Of a stretch of DNA of 25,989 bases, positions 15,459 through 23,266 are shown piece by piece (positions within the stretch are counted from its first letter, which is position 1; each line of letters starts with the position of its first letter). Under the pieces are notes generated by a model, which saw only the letters and a program-made list of their open reading frames with translations, was not told where the DNA came from and searched no databases. Both the position numbers and the translations under genes were made by a program. This DNA is from SAR324 cluster bacterium (GTDB lineage: Bacteria > SAR324 > NAC60-12): the NCBI GenBank assembly GCA_022448705.1, contig JAKUUF010000006.1, forward strand, positions 1-25,989, read 5' to 3'.

Positions 15459-16529
15459 TCAGTCATCCCAGATTGAGTTTGGAACATCTGTATCAGAATT
15501 AATATCACCAAAAATCTGCGTTTCACGCTGACGTTCATTTTTTACCACTTCTGCCAGAAAATGCAGCAGCTCCTTAATACCCTCACCATTTACTGAAGAA
15601 ACTCGAAAGACTGTTTCTCCAGCAGATTCAAGCTGCCGCTGTAATTTATCAAGCGGTTCAAGCTCTGTCACAGAATCAACTTTAGTGAATGCAACTGCAC
15701 GTGCTTTCTGTAACATCCCTGCTGAAAAAAGCTCAAGTTCCTTAATCAGAGTTTTGTATTCCTCTTCTGGAGTATTTTCGGAAAACCCGGAAACATCGAG
15801 CAGTAGCAGCAAACTAGCAGTGCGTTCAATGTGACGCAGAAACCGATCTCCTAGTCCTCTGCCGTCATGTGCTCCCTCGATGATGCCTGGAATATCCGCA
15901 ATTACAAATGGATCGGAACTCTCAGGATTTACAACTCCAAGCTGTGGAACAAGCGTAGTGAAAGGGTAATCGGCTATTTTTGGACGAGCATGCGATACCC
16001 TGCTGATCAGCGTGGATTTGCCGGCGTTCGGAAAACCAACCAGGCCAACATCAGCCATCAGTTTCAGATCGAGCCTTACCCAGCATTCAGTTCCCGGTTC
16101 CCCCGGCTGGTGATAATCTGGAGTACGATTTGTGGCACTCTTGAAACGAGCATTTCCACGTCCTCCGCGACCTCCAGTGAAAACAAGATAGTCCTTTTTT
16201 TCAATTACTTCCTGCAGAACTTCCCCGGTTTCATCAATTTTGGCCACTGTACCCAACGGTACAGGTATGCGCAGGTCTTTACCGTTACGTCCATGTTTGT
16301 CGCTTCCACCTCCGTTTTTCCCGTTTTCCGCATGCTGATGCTGCTGAAATGAAAGATCCAGCAGAGTATTTTTGCTTTTGTCTCCAACCAGAAAAACATC
16401 TCCGCCTTTGCCGCCGTCTCCACCGTCAGGACCTCCCTGGGGAATATATTTTTCCCTCCTGAATGACGTGCATCCGGAACCTCCATTTCCTGAGCGGACA
16501 TGAATTTTAACCGAATCTACGAATTTCAT
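15459..16529 (-). CDS. obgE: GTPase Obg
   Basis: The ATG at 16529 gives 356 residues beginning MKFVDSVKIHVRSGNGGSGC, the conserved Obg start. The frame is open to 16616, but that extension contains the candidate promoter and no family sequence. The glycine-rich Obg fold fills residues 1-158 (GGPDGGDGGKGG, GGRGGRGNARF). The GTPase domain follows: G1 GFPNAGKST, G3 DIPGIIEGAHDGRGLG, G4 TKVD (usually NKxD) and G5 SSVNGEG. There is no OCT domain; the short acidic tail ends SIWDD. Obg binds the large ribosomal subunit, acts in its assembly and links to stress signalling. rplU and rpmA, which usually precede it, are absent. It is divergent from apaG. Confidence 0.96.
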   Translation of the reverse strand: MKFVDSVKIHVRSGNGGSGCTSFRREKYIPQGGPDGGDGGKGGDVFLVGDKSKNTLLDLSFQQHQHAENGKNGGGSDKHGRNGKDLRIPVPLGTVAKIDETGEVLQEVIEKKDYLVFTGGRGGRGNARFKSATNRTPDYHQPGEPGTECWVRLDLKLMADVGLVGFPNAGKSTLISRVSHARPKIADYPFTTLVPQLGVVNPESSDPFVIADIPGIIEGAHDGRGLGDRFLRHIERTASLLLLLDVSGFSENTPEEEYKTLIKELELFSAGMLQKARAVAFTKVDSVTELEPLDKLQRQLESAGETVFRVSSVNGEGIKELLHFLAEVVKNERQRETQIFGDINSDTDVPNSIWDD

Positions 16530-16587
16530 GCATTTAAAGGAAAAAGTGGTTAAAGATTCAGAATGGAAGCTTAAACTGAAAGGGATA

Positions 16588-16616
16588 ATTTTATACGATG
16601 TTTTAATGTGGGGCAA
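16588..16616 (-). promoter_or_regulatory. Candidate promoter of obgE
   Basis: On the minus strand TTGCCC (16611-16616) and TAAAAT (16588-16593) are 17 bp apart. The start would fall near 16581, about 50 nt before the obgE ATG, which supports the start at 16529 over the longer frame. Confidence 0.5.
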
Positions 16617-16652
16617 GCCAAGTCCATTTAGTCCATACCCACAATTTTATCT

Positions 16653-16681
16653 TTGCCATTTTCTCTAAATGCATATATAAC
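16653..16681 (+). promoter_or_regulatory. Candidate promoter of apaG
   Basis: TTGCCA (16653-16658) and TATAAC (16676-16681) are 17 bp apart on the plus strand. The start would fall near 16688, about 40 nt before the apaG ATG at 16729. Confidence 0.6.
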
Positions 16682-16728
16682 TCGAACACAGCAGGTGCGA
16701 GCAGTTGTTTTGTTTTATCAGGAAAACC

Positions 16729-17112
16729 ATGGAAGAAACAATCACAGAAGGAATTAGGGTTCAGGTTGAATCATTTTACCTGGACGCCCACTCTACTCCT
16801 GAAGAGAATCGCTATGTCTTTGCTTACCATATACGCTTAAAAAACCTCAGTCAGCGTACGGTTCAGCTTATGCGTCGTCACTGGATTATCACTGACAGCA
16901 GCGGTGAGATTAATGAAGTTAAAGGGGATGGTGTGGTCGGTGATCAACCTGTGTTAGCGCCTGATGAAGAATATGAATATACCAGCGGTTCCCATCTCAA
17001 ATCTCCTGTCGGAACAATGCAGGGGACATATCAGATGACATCAACAGATGGAGAAGAATTCGAAGTGACAATTCCCTGCTTTACACTGGCAGTACCTGGA
17101 AAGATTAATTGA
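16729..17112 (+). CDS. apaG: ApaG domain protein
   Basis: This 127-residue protein is a single ApaG (DUF525) domain with a fibronectin-III-like beta-sandwich. The start at 16729 has AGGA 5-6 bases upstream and yields the usual length; the frame extends to 16705 without family sequence. Typical features are RVQVESFYLDAHSTPEENRY, FAYHIRLKNLS, the RRHWIITDSSG strand, GEGVVG-like GDGVVGDQPVL and YEYTSGSHLKSPVGTMQGTY. In enterobacteria apaG lies with apaH and ksgA; neither is here, and its biochemical role is not settled. It converges on the Smr gene with only 6 bp between stop codons. Confidence 0.95.
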   Translation: MEETITEGIRVQVESFYLDAHSTPEENRYVFAYHIRLKNLSQRTVQLMRRHWIITDSSGEINEVKGDGVVGDQPVLAPDEEYEYTSGSHLKSPVGTMQGTYQMTSTDGEEFEVTIPCFTLAVPGKIN

Positions 17113-17118
17113 ACGGAA

Positions 17119-17559
17119 CTATTTAAAATTCAGCCAGATCGCACCTGAACCGCCAAACCGAGGCGGAGCTTCCTGAAAATCAGTAATGTAAGAGTCGCCG
17201 TTTCGTTCAAGCCAGAGCTTAACTTCCCTTTTCAGTACAGGAGCTTTTTCAGCAGAATGGTGACCTTTTCCGGTGATAATCAATGCTGAACGAAAATTTT
17301 TCTGATAACAGTCGATGACAAATTTTTGCACTATCTTAATGGCCTCATCCCTTGTTTTACCATGCAGGTCGATTTCATCGTCAGGTCTTTTAAGTGAATC
17401 ACGGGTTGAGGATCTGGATTTTTTATTCGAAGTTTGTTCAGGCGGGGTTTCTTCGTCAGGCACATCTTTGACGTTTTCAAAGATTTGCTTCATCAGAGCA
17501 TCATTCTGATCCGATTCTTCAAAAGTGAGGCTGGATGGAGTTGAGCTTTTCCTGCTCAT
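17119..17559 (-). CDS. Smr-domain protein
   Basis: This 146-residue protein has a polar, low-complexity N-terminal half rich in Ser, Glu and Thr (residues 1-60). A C-terminal Smr domain follows: EIDLHGKTRDEAI (the LDxHG motif, about 62-74), the ITGKGHHS loop (about 94-101) and the GGSGAIWL ending. Smr domains are found alone or at the C-terminus of MutS2 and act as nucleases on DNA or RNA, including at stalled ribosomes in some bacteria. As a stand-alone form its substrate here is unknown. The gene lies 12 bp after the start of the downstream outer-membrane gene's upstream side, on the same strand, so co-transcription into it is likely. Confidence 0.9.
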   Translation of the reverse strand: MSRKSSTPSSLTFEESDQNDALMKQIFENVKDVPDEETPPEQTSNKKSRSSTRDSLKRPDDEIDLHGKTRDEAIKIVQKFVIDCYQKNFRSALIITGKGHHSAEKAPVLKREVKLWLERNGDSYITDFQEAPPRFGGSGAIWLNFK

Positions 17560-17571
17560 TCTGCCACCTTT

Positions 17572-18180
17572 TCAGAAATAGTATCGTGCCGCAAACGCGT
17601 TATAGAATCCTTGCGATGCGTTGCTGATGCCCTGTTGACTGAGCACACCAAGCTCTATTGATATTCCGAGATTTGGACTTCCACGGGGAAAAAACTCATT
17701 GCCTGAAAAGAATCTCAAGGCCGTACCGCGATCACTGCTTTTTGAGATTATGCCCAGACCAGCGCCATAATAAAGGTCATTTGTCCCTTCAACCATGAAA
17801 ACCTTTGAATACCTTAATTCGACGCCAAAAGTGTCCTGGGAACCGGAATTGTATCCCACCAGCAGTTCAGCGGAATCGTCTGAACTTAGCCAGTTTTTGA
17901 CAGAGAGATTCTCTTCATTACCGTTTGGACGGTAAAAAATTCCAAATCCTACTCTCCTGGCAAAACTCCTGGCAGAGGAATCAAATTCAATGATGTTCAG
18001 GTCAGCCCTGTCTATTTTCAATTCCTGTGAAGTAAGCTTGGATTCAAGATACAAGGTTTTTTCATCCATCAATCGAATTTTACCTTCCAGGGATTCACCG
18101 CTGTTAAGTCTTAATGTATCAGCACTTGCTGCAGAAGCTAACAGAATTATTGTCAGTAATGTGATTAAATATTTTTGCAT
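17572..18180 (-). CDS. Predicted outer-membrane beta-barrel protein
   Basis: The ATG at 18180 gives 202 residues with a clear signal peptide (MQKYLITLLTIILLASAASA, cleavage before DTLRL). The frame runs upstream to 18363, but that part has no signal-like or family sequence. Mature residues 1-50 form a small beta domain (LRLNSGESLEGKIRL, LYLESKLTSQELKI) like those found in envelope proteins. The remainder alternates polar and apolar residues with Gly/Tyr-rich strands (AELLVGYNSG, FGVELRYSKVFMV, DLYYGAGLGI) and ends AARYYF; a terminal Phe is the usual outer-membrane assembly signal. The function is not recognised. It is transcribed toward the Smr gene, whose stop side continues leftward after 12 bp, and is divergent from lpxA. 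Confidence 0.75.
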   Translation of the reverse strand: MQKYLITLLTIILLASAASADTLRLNSGESLEGKIRLMDEKTLYLESKLTSQELKIDRADLNIIEFDSSARSFARRVGFGIFYRPNGNEENLSVKNWLSSDDSAELLVGYNSGSQDTFGVELRYSKVFMVEGTNDLYYGAGLGIISKSSDRGTALRFFSGNEFFPRGSPNLGISIELGVLSQQGISNASQGFYNAFAARYYF

Positions 18181-18406
18181 GTTTCTTTGATATGATGATT
18201 TTGATGTGTGTCCTGATTCAGCCTGATTAATGCAATTCGTGAACCTTAGTTTGAGGTACATCAGGAGAAGTTGCTTCAGCTTTGGTAAGCCGTTGTTACT
18301 GGAGTGTTTCCTTGACTTTAGGGGTTGATTCAACGCACAATGAATTGGGTTAAAATACTTCATTCTTCTGAAAAAAACTTAAACAAATCATCACCTGATT
18401 ACACTT

Positions 18407-19183
18407 ATGAACAATATACACCCAACAGCAATCATTGATGAGGGAGCAGAACTAGGGAATCATCTATCAATCGGACCATATTGCCGGGTTGGTGCAGAAG
18501 TTAAACTTGGTGATGGATGCCATCTGAAATCACACGTTGTTCTGGATGGTCCCAGCACAATTGGCTCTGAAAACATTTTCTTCCCTTTTTCCTTCATAGG
18601 AGGTGAACCACAGGATTTAAAATTCAATCAGGAAAAAACCCAGCTGATTGTCGGCAGCAAAAACACATTTCGTGAAGGTGTATCAGTCCACCGTGGTACA
18701 GCCGGGGGAGGAGGTGAAACTGTAATCGGTGACGGTAATCTGCTGATGGGCTACGTACATGTTGCTCATGACTGCAGGATAGGCAACCACAATATATTGG
18801 CAAACTATACAGGTCTCAGCGGCCATGTTACCTTGGATGACCATGTTACTTTAGGCGGACAAAATGGAGTGGCTCAATTCCTAAGGATAGGTTCCTACGT
18901 CTACACAGGGGCAGGTTCTCTAATTGACCGCAATGTTCCACCCTACTCCACAGGATATGGAAACCGCTTTGAAGTGAAAGGAGTAAATATCGTCGGCTTG
19001 AAACGTCAGAAATTCAGCCGGGAAATAATTGCAGAAATCCTCGAAACCCATAGAATTTACTATCGTTCAGAACTAAAAAATGATGAGGCGCTGCGAGTGA
19101 TTGAGGAAACATTCGGGGAAACCGATGCTGTTCGTACATTTCTTGATTTTATTTATTCTGTGGAAAAAAGCGGTAAACACTAA
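18407..19183 (+). CDS. lpxA: Acyl-ACP-UDP-GlcNAc O-acyltransferase LpxA
   Basis: This 258-residue protein catalyses the first step of lipid A synthesis, adding a 3-hydroxyacyl chain to UDP-GlcNAc in the cytoplasm. It shows left-handed beta-helix hexapeptide repeats through residues 1-185 (IHPTAIIDEGAELGNHLSIG and onward), the HRGT segment, the catalytic histidine in VHVAHDCRIGNH (near 121) and a C-terminal helical domain (about 190-258). Length is close to the E. coli enzyme (262). Usually it clusters with fabZ, lpxD or lpxB; here none is adjacent. It shows that the organism makes lipid A. No clear ribosome binding site precedes the ATG. Confidence 0.96.
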   Translation: MNNIHPTAIIDEGAELGNHLSIGPYCRVGAEVKLGDGCHLKSHVVLDGPSTIGSENIFFPFSFIGGEPQDLKFNQEKTQLIVGSKNTFREGVSVHRGTAGGGGETVIGDGNLLMGYVHVAHDCRIGNHNILANYTGLSGHVTLDDHVTLGGQNGVAQFLRIGSYVYTGAGSLIDRNVPPYSTGYGNRFEVKGVNIVGLKRQKFSREIIAEILETHRIYYRSELKNDEALRVIEETFGETDAVRTFLDFIYSVEKSGKH

Positions 19184-19209
19184 GTATAAAGGCAAAGCAG
19201 ATAGTTTAA

Positions 19210-20118
19210 ATGCCAAACATGCTCGACGCTCTTGAAGAGCGGCTTCAGCAATACATGCTGGAGCAGGAAACAAAAAAGACATGGGACGGCTGGATTCAAT
19301 GGCTGGCTGAAATCGACTGCCCGATTACATTTGAAAAGCCGCTGCAGATTCCCAATCGTCCTTTCAGTTTTCAAACCTGGCTGACTTCCTGTGAACAGCA
19401 GCTGAATCAGTATCCTGAATGGCAGGCAAGGCTTAGTACACCAGCTTGGCTCAAGAGACAGCAGATAACGGTATTTCCAAATTTTATTCAAAGCGGTGAC
19501 AAAAAAGCACTGGAAGCCACAGAATTAAGCGGGTTACAAGCAGAACTGACAAGAATGGTTGATCAAATACATACGGTTCAGCAGAGAATATCTCACCTTG
19601 AGACAGGTGCTTCAAAGTCTTCTGCACAGTCAATTCACCAAAGCGCATCCCAGCAGATTCCTTCAATGACTGTGTCCAAGAGTACACTGCCCGCGTCTGG
19701 CTTATCTGATCCCCTTGGCCGTCCGGATCTTGCCCGAACGCTGGAAAGGGAGATGCAAATGGCCAGTAAAGGTAAAAGCATAAAAGGCTCAGCGATCCCA
19801 GGTTCTGATCCTGATGCAGCCGAACCTAAACTTGTTTCGCTTAAGGAAGCGTACCTTACATATAATAACTGGTGTGATCAATTTGATGATGTTCATCTTG
19901 ATTTACAGGAATTTGTTAACGGGGAGCTCAGAGTCAAAGGCAGCCATAAAATTTCATTTAAGCAGTTTAAACACCGTCTTTTGAAAAACGCCATAGATGG
20001 AAAACAGTTGGAGGGTGTTCTTGAATCTTTTGCACGGCTTCGAAGCAGTGGTATTGACATAAATCTCTCAGAAAATGAGCAAAAAGAGAATGATTCTGAA
20101 CCGGACTCAGGTCCATAG
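19210..20118 (+). CDS. Unrecognised cytoplasmic protein with coiled coil
   Basis: This 302-residue product has no family I can name. The N-terminal part (1-100) is rich in Trp and Gln (KTWDGWIQWLAEIDCP, FQTWLTSCEQQLNQY). Residues about 103-133 suit a coiled coil (LSGLQAELTRMVDQIHTVQQ). Residues 134-205 are a Ser/Gln/Pro-rich linker, followed by a more ordered domain (about 210-285: LKEAYLTYNNWCDQF, SFKQFKHRLLKNAI) and an acidic tail. There is no signal peptide or membrane helix. A second ATG at 19219 could be the start. It follows lpxA by 26 bp and may be co-transcribed. It could serve as an adaptor, but nothing seen proves a role. Confidence 0.7.
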   Translation: MPNMLDALEERLQQYMLEQETKKTWDGWIQWLAEIDCPITFEKPLQIPNRPFSFQTWLTSCEQQLNQYPEWQARLSTPAWLKRQQITVFPNFIQSGDKKALEATELSGLQAELTRMVDQIHTVQQRISHLETGASKSSAQSIHQSASQQIPSMTVSKSTLPASGLSDPLGRPDLARTLEREMQMASKGKSIKGSAIPGSDPDAAEPKLVSLKEAYLTYNNWCDQFDDVHLDLQEFVNGELRVKGSHKISFKQFKHRLLKNAIDGKQLEGVLESFARLRSSGIDINLSENEQKENDSEPDSGP

Positions 20119-20138
20119 ATTTTAATTGGACTGCATAC

Positions 20139-20170
20139 AAGAACAAATTTTTAAAATCGAGTTCTTTTTT
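20139..20170 (+). terminator. Weak candidate terminator after the unrecognised gene
   Basis: AAGAAC (20139-20144) can pair with GTTCTT (20161-20166), followed by more T residues to 20170. The stem is short and AT-rich, so this is tentative. It lies 21 bp after the stop at 20118. Confidence 0.3.
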
Positions 20171-20394
20171 AAAATTCGACTTAATAAATGACTCTTGAAA
20201 AGGGAATAATTCACATTTCAATTAATGAACCTTGAAAAAGCAACAGCAAAACTCGAGATATCCGGCAAAAATGGTTAGATGCACTTTGATTGACAAAAGA
20301 AAAATCAATCAGGCAAAGCCATTCAATGATCACGTCTATTAAATTTAATTATAAACATTTTAATCAGTTTTAATCACATAACAGCAGCAGGATA

Positions 20395-21414
20395 ATGCTA
20401 GAACAGATAAACAACCTTCGAGAAAGGGGACAAAACGAACTCAATGCTTTAACCGGCACAGACCAGCTGCCGGAATGGTACCACAGGTATCTTGGACGTA
20501 AAGGAGACCTGACATCATTGCTCAAAAAACTGAAGACCCTTCCTGTAGAAGAGAGACCTGAGACAGGTAAGGTCATCAACAAGGTAAAGCAGGAACTGCA
20601 GGAATTATTTGAGTCTAGACAGCAAAATCTGCGGGAAAGCAAACTTGATCAGCAGCTGGAAATTGATGATCTTGATGTTTCACTCCCTGGACGTCCTTGC
20701 ACACCCGGACATCTGCACCTGACAACACAGACATTGCGGCGCATATACCAGATATTCAGGGAAATGGGATTCCAGATTTATGAGGCTCCAGAAGTGGAAA
20801 GCGATGAGTTTAATTTCCAGCTTTTGAATATTCCTCAGTATCACCCTTCACGAGACATGTGGGACACCTTCTGGGTAAATGATAAAGTTGTCTTGCGTAC
20901 CCACACTTCTCCAGGACAAATCTGGGCTATGCGGGAATATTTTCCGGAACCGATTAGAGTGATACTGCCTGGGAAATGCTATCGATACGAGCAAATCACG
21001 CCACGCTCTGAACACCAGTTTTACCAGGTTGAGGGTTTGGCAATAGGTAAAAACATCAGGCTCACTGACCTGATCGGCGTGATGGGTGAATTCGCGCACA
21101 AGATGTATGGTGAAGAACGCAAAATCAGAATACGAGGAAGCTACTTTCCTTTCACTGAACCAAGCATCGAAATAGACATGAGCTGCAGTTGCGAAAACAA
21201 AGGGTGCCGTCTCTGTAAAAACACAGGCTGGCTGGAAGTAGCTGGAGCGGGTATGGTGCATCCCGTTGTTCTGAGCAACGGCGGTTATGATCCTGAAGAG
21301 TGGACTGGGTTTGCTTTCGGGATGGGAGTGGAGCGACCTGCTCTTCTGAAACACAACATAGATGATATTCGTTACTTCTACAATAACGACCTGAGATTTC
21401 TGCACCAATTCTGA
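20395..21414 (+). CDS. pheS: Phenylalanine-tRNA ligase alpha subunit
   Basis: This 339-residue protein charges tRNA-Phe together with the beta subunit. An N-terminal coiled-coil tRNA-binding arm (1-85) contains YLGRKGDLTSLLK. The class II catalytic core follows, with motif 2 (GKCYRYEQITPRSEHQFYQV), the FPFTEPSIEIDM strand and motif 3 (FAFGMGVERPALLKHNIDDI). A Cys4 cluster (CSCENKGCRLCKNTGWLEV, about 263-281) is a known variant in many bacterial PheS proteins and probably binds a metal. AGGA directly before the ATG fits a start. pheT, its obligate partner, is not next to it, which is uncommon. A small membrane-protein gene begins 2 bp after its stop. Confidence 0.97.
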   Translation: MLEQINNLRERGQNELNALTGTDQLPEWYHRYLGRKGDLTSLLKKLKTLPVEERPETGKVINKVKQELQELFESRQQNLRESKLDQQLEIDDLDVSLPGRPCTPGHLHLTTQTLRRIYQIFREMGFQIYEAPEVESDEFNFQLLNIPQYHPSRDMWDTFWVNDKVVLRTHTSPGQIWAMREYFPEPIRVILPGKCYRYEQITPRSEHQFYQVEGLAIGKNIRLTDLIGVMGEFAHKMYGEERKIRIRGSYFPFTEPSIEIDMSCSCENKGCRLCKNTGWLEVAGAGMVHPVVLSNGGYDPEEWTGFAFGMGVERPALLKHNIDDIRYFYNNDLRFLHQF

Positions 21415-21416
21415 TT

Positions 21417-21590
21417 ATGCTGGATAACTTTGAACCACAGGAAAAGAAGGTAATTATTATTTTTATAGCGCTACTTGCACTGGGGCTGGTTTATGTAGGG
21501 ACACATGAACTGCAGTGGGAAAAGCCTGGAGAGAGTTTCAAAAATACTCTTCCGGTTGAAGAAGCCTCAAACTCTGGACGTTTTCTTTGA
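21417..21590 (+). CDS. 57-residue single-span membrane protein
   Basis: This short frame begins MLDNFEPQEKKVIIIFIALL and continues through one hydrophobic helix (about 12-29) to a polar tail rich in Glu, Ser and Asn (WEKPGESFKNTLPVEE). The charged N-terminus and single helix resemble the N-terminal anchor of small ComEA-like or other bitopic proteins, but no further domain is present. It starts 2 bp after the pheS stop, so translation is probably coupled to pheS. The sequence reads as a coding protein rather than chance. The function is unknown. Confidence 0.6.
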   Translation: MLDNFEPQEKKVIIIFIALLALGLVYVGTHELQWEKPGESFKNTLPVEEASNSGRFL

Positions 21591-21632
21591 GGTCTCTTGA
21601 TAATTTCATGAAAATTCCATAAACATCCTCTT

Positions 21633-22523
21633 TTACCCGCCAAGAAACAGCCTGCCGACATCAGGATTTTCAAGCAGCTTATCTCCTGTATCTGCCATCG
21701 CAAGGTTGCCGGAAACAAGCACGTATCCGATATCACAGAATTCAAGACCTTTCTTGGCATTTTGTTCCACCATCAGAATAGTCTTGCCTTCATTTCGCTG
21801 CAGATCATCCAGTATTTCAAAAACCATATCAATGAAACGAGGCTCCAGCCCGATTGAAGGTTCATCAACAAGCAGAATGTTTGGTTCCATTACCAATGCC
21901 CTGGAAATTTCAAGCAGACGTCTTTCCCCTCCAGAAAGCACCCTTGCCGGTTTACTCCGCCTTAGCTTGAGCCTGTCATATTTTTCAAAGATACGCTCAA
22001 TTGAGATCCTGACTTCGTCCGTATTTTCCTTGAGATAAGCCCCCATCATCAGGTTTTCTTCCACAGTCATGTCCGGAAAAACTGAATTATCCTGAAGGAT
22101 ATATGAGATTCCGGCTTCTTTCAGTTTCTGGCTGGAACTCATTTGGGTGATGGACTTCTGAGTGTCTCCAATTTGAGACAGAATCTGTCCGGAAAAAATC
22201 CTGGTAAAACCAAAAATTGAATGAAGCACCGTGGATTTACCAGCTCCGTTTGGACCAATCATGCACAGGGACTGACCTTTTCCGACCTGAAGGTTGAACT
22301 CATGCAGGATTTCCATTTTTCCATAACCTGCATTCAAATCTTCAATTTTCAAAAACGGTTCACCCTCCACAAGTCCAGATATTTTTTCAAGGCTGATTGT
22401 TTCTGCCAGCTGCTGTGCCTGCCGATTTACATCATCAACAGAAATGACCGTTTCCACTTCTCCATCATGGTAACCGAATGAAGTTTTAGAATCGGTATTA
22501 TTTGAACTGCTGTTATTTTGCAT
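21633..22523 (-). CDS. livF: Branched-chain amino acid ABC transporter ATPase LivF
   Basis: This 296-residue ATPase powers amino acid import with LivG, LivH and LivM. The first ATG at 22523 overlaps the livG stop as TGATG; the frame continues only to a TTG one codon earlier. ABC motifs are present: Walker A GPNGAGKST (90-98), signature LSGGERR, Walker B ILLVDEPSIGLEP and a late MVEQNAKK H-loop-like segment with Gln rather than His, usual for LivF. The start of the ABC domain (LKIEDLNAGYG) is at residue 58, so there is a 57-residue N-terminal extension rich in Ser, Asn, Asp and Glu that LivF proteins normally lack. It is the last gene of the operon. Confidence 0.93.
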   Translation of the reverse strand: MQNNSSSNNTDSKTSFGYHDGEVETVISVDDVNRQAQQLAETISLEKISGLVEGEPFLKIEDLNAGYGKMEILHEFNLQVGKGQSLCMIGPNGAGKSTVLHSIFGFTRIFSGQILSQIGDTQKSITQMSSSQKLKEAGISYILQDNSVFPDMTVEENLMMGAYLKENTDEVRISIERIFEKYDRLKLRRSKPARVLSGGERRLLEISRALVMEPNILLVDEPSIGLEPRFIDMVFEILDDLQRNEGKTILMVEQNAKKGLEFCDIGYVLVSGNLAMADTGDKLLENPDVGRLFLGG

Positions 22524-23266
22524 CAATGGGCTCCAAGATATGCGTCAATTACTTTCTGATCCTGTTTAATCGCTTCAGGTGTGCCATGCGACAGCATCTC
22601 TCCATGTGCCAGGCAGTAAATGCTTTCTGCCAGATTCATTACAACTCTCATGTTGTGTTCGATAACAAAGAGAGTAATGCCAAATTCATGGTTTGCTCGC
22701 TTCAATCTGTCAATAAGCCCATTTATCAAAGTGGGATTGATGCCGGCAGTCGGCTCGTCAAGCAGAAGAACCTTCGGTTCATTCATCAAAGCCATGGCAA
22801 ACTCCAGCAGTTTTTGCTGGCCAAAGGACAGGTCTCCTGAAATTAAAAAGCGCTTTGAATAAAGTCCAACGAACTCCAGCAAATGTTCTGCACGTTCAGA
22901 CAGTTCCTGCGGATACTCTGTGAACATATCCAACCATTTGGTATTATGATGTGCCGCGGAAATCAGCATGTTCTTGACACAGTTCATTTTTGAATAGATC
23001 CTGGTTTGCTGAAAGGTCCGCAGAATTCCCAACCTTGCAATTTTCTGCACCTTGAGCTGAGAAATTTCCCGATTATCAAAATGGATTGTTCCGGAATCAA
23101 TGGGATGATATCCGACGATTGAATTGAAAAGGGTGGTTTTTCCAGATCCGTTTGGTCCAATCAGGCCGGTGATTTTGCCTTCCTCAACATCCATGGAAAT
23201 ATTGCGGTTGGCAACTACCCCACCGAAAGATTTGTTTACATCTCTGACTTGAATGATTTTGTTCAT
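22523..23266 (-). CDS. livG: Branched-chain amino acid ABC transporter ATPase LivG
   Basis: At 247 residues this is a typical LivG. Walker A is GPNGSGKTT (37-45), the signature is LSFGQQK, Walker B is VLLLDEPTAGINP, and the H-loop is FVIEHNMRVV. It pairs with LivF on the cytoplasmic face of the LivH-LivM permease. Its ATG overlaps the livM stop (ATGA) and its stop overlaps the livF start, which indicates tight translational coupling in one operon. Confidence 0.95.
   Translation of the reverse strand: MNKIIQVRDVNKSFGGVVANRNISMDVEEGKITGLIGPNGSGKTTLFNSIVGYHPIDSGTIHFDNREISQLKVQKIARLGILRTFQQTRIYSKMNCVKNMLISAAHHNTKWLDMFTEYPQELSERAEHLLEFVGLYSKRFLISGDLSFGQQKLLEFAMALMNEPKVLLLDEPTAGINPTLINGLIDRLKRANHEFGITLFVIEHNMRVVMNLAESIYCLAHGEMLSHGTPEAIKQDQKVIDAYLGAH

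Noticed and set aside
15867..16352. 161-codon open frame opposite obgE
   Set aside because: Antisense to the glycine-rich Obg and GTPase region, whose codon pattern leaves few stops on the other strand; no family resemblance.
16530..16616. 29-codon upstream extension of obgE
   Set aside because: The conserved Obg N-terminus begins at the ATG at 16529, and the extension contains the likely promoter.
18181..18363. 61-codon upstream extension of the outer-membrane protein
   Set aside because: A normal signal peptide begins at 18180; the extension would place it internally.
20119..20394. Leader peptide or attenuator for pheS
   Set aside because: Short frames here (17-23 codons) lack a run of Phe codons and ribosome binding sites, and no clear paired terminator/antiterminator was seen.
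20848..21408. 186-codon open frame opposite pheS
   Set aside because: It lies wholly antisense to a clearly conserved gene, and its product has no recognisable family.
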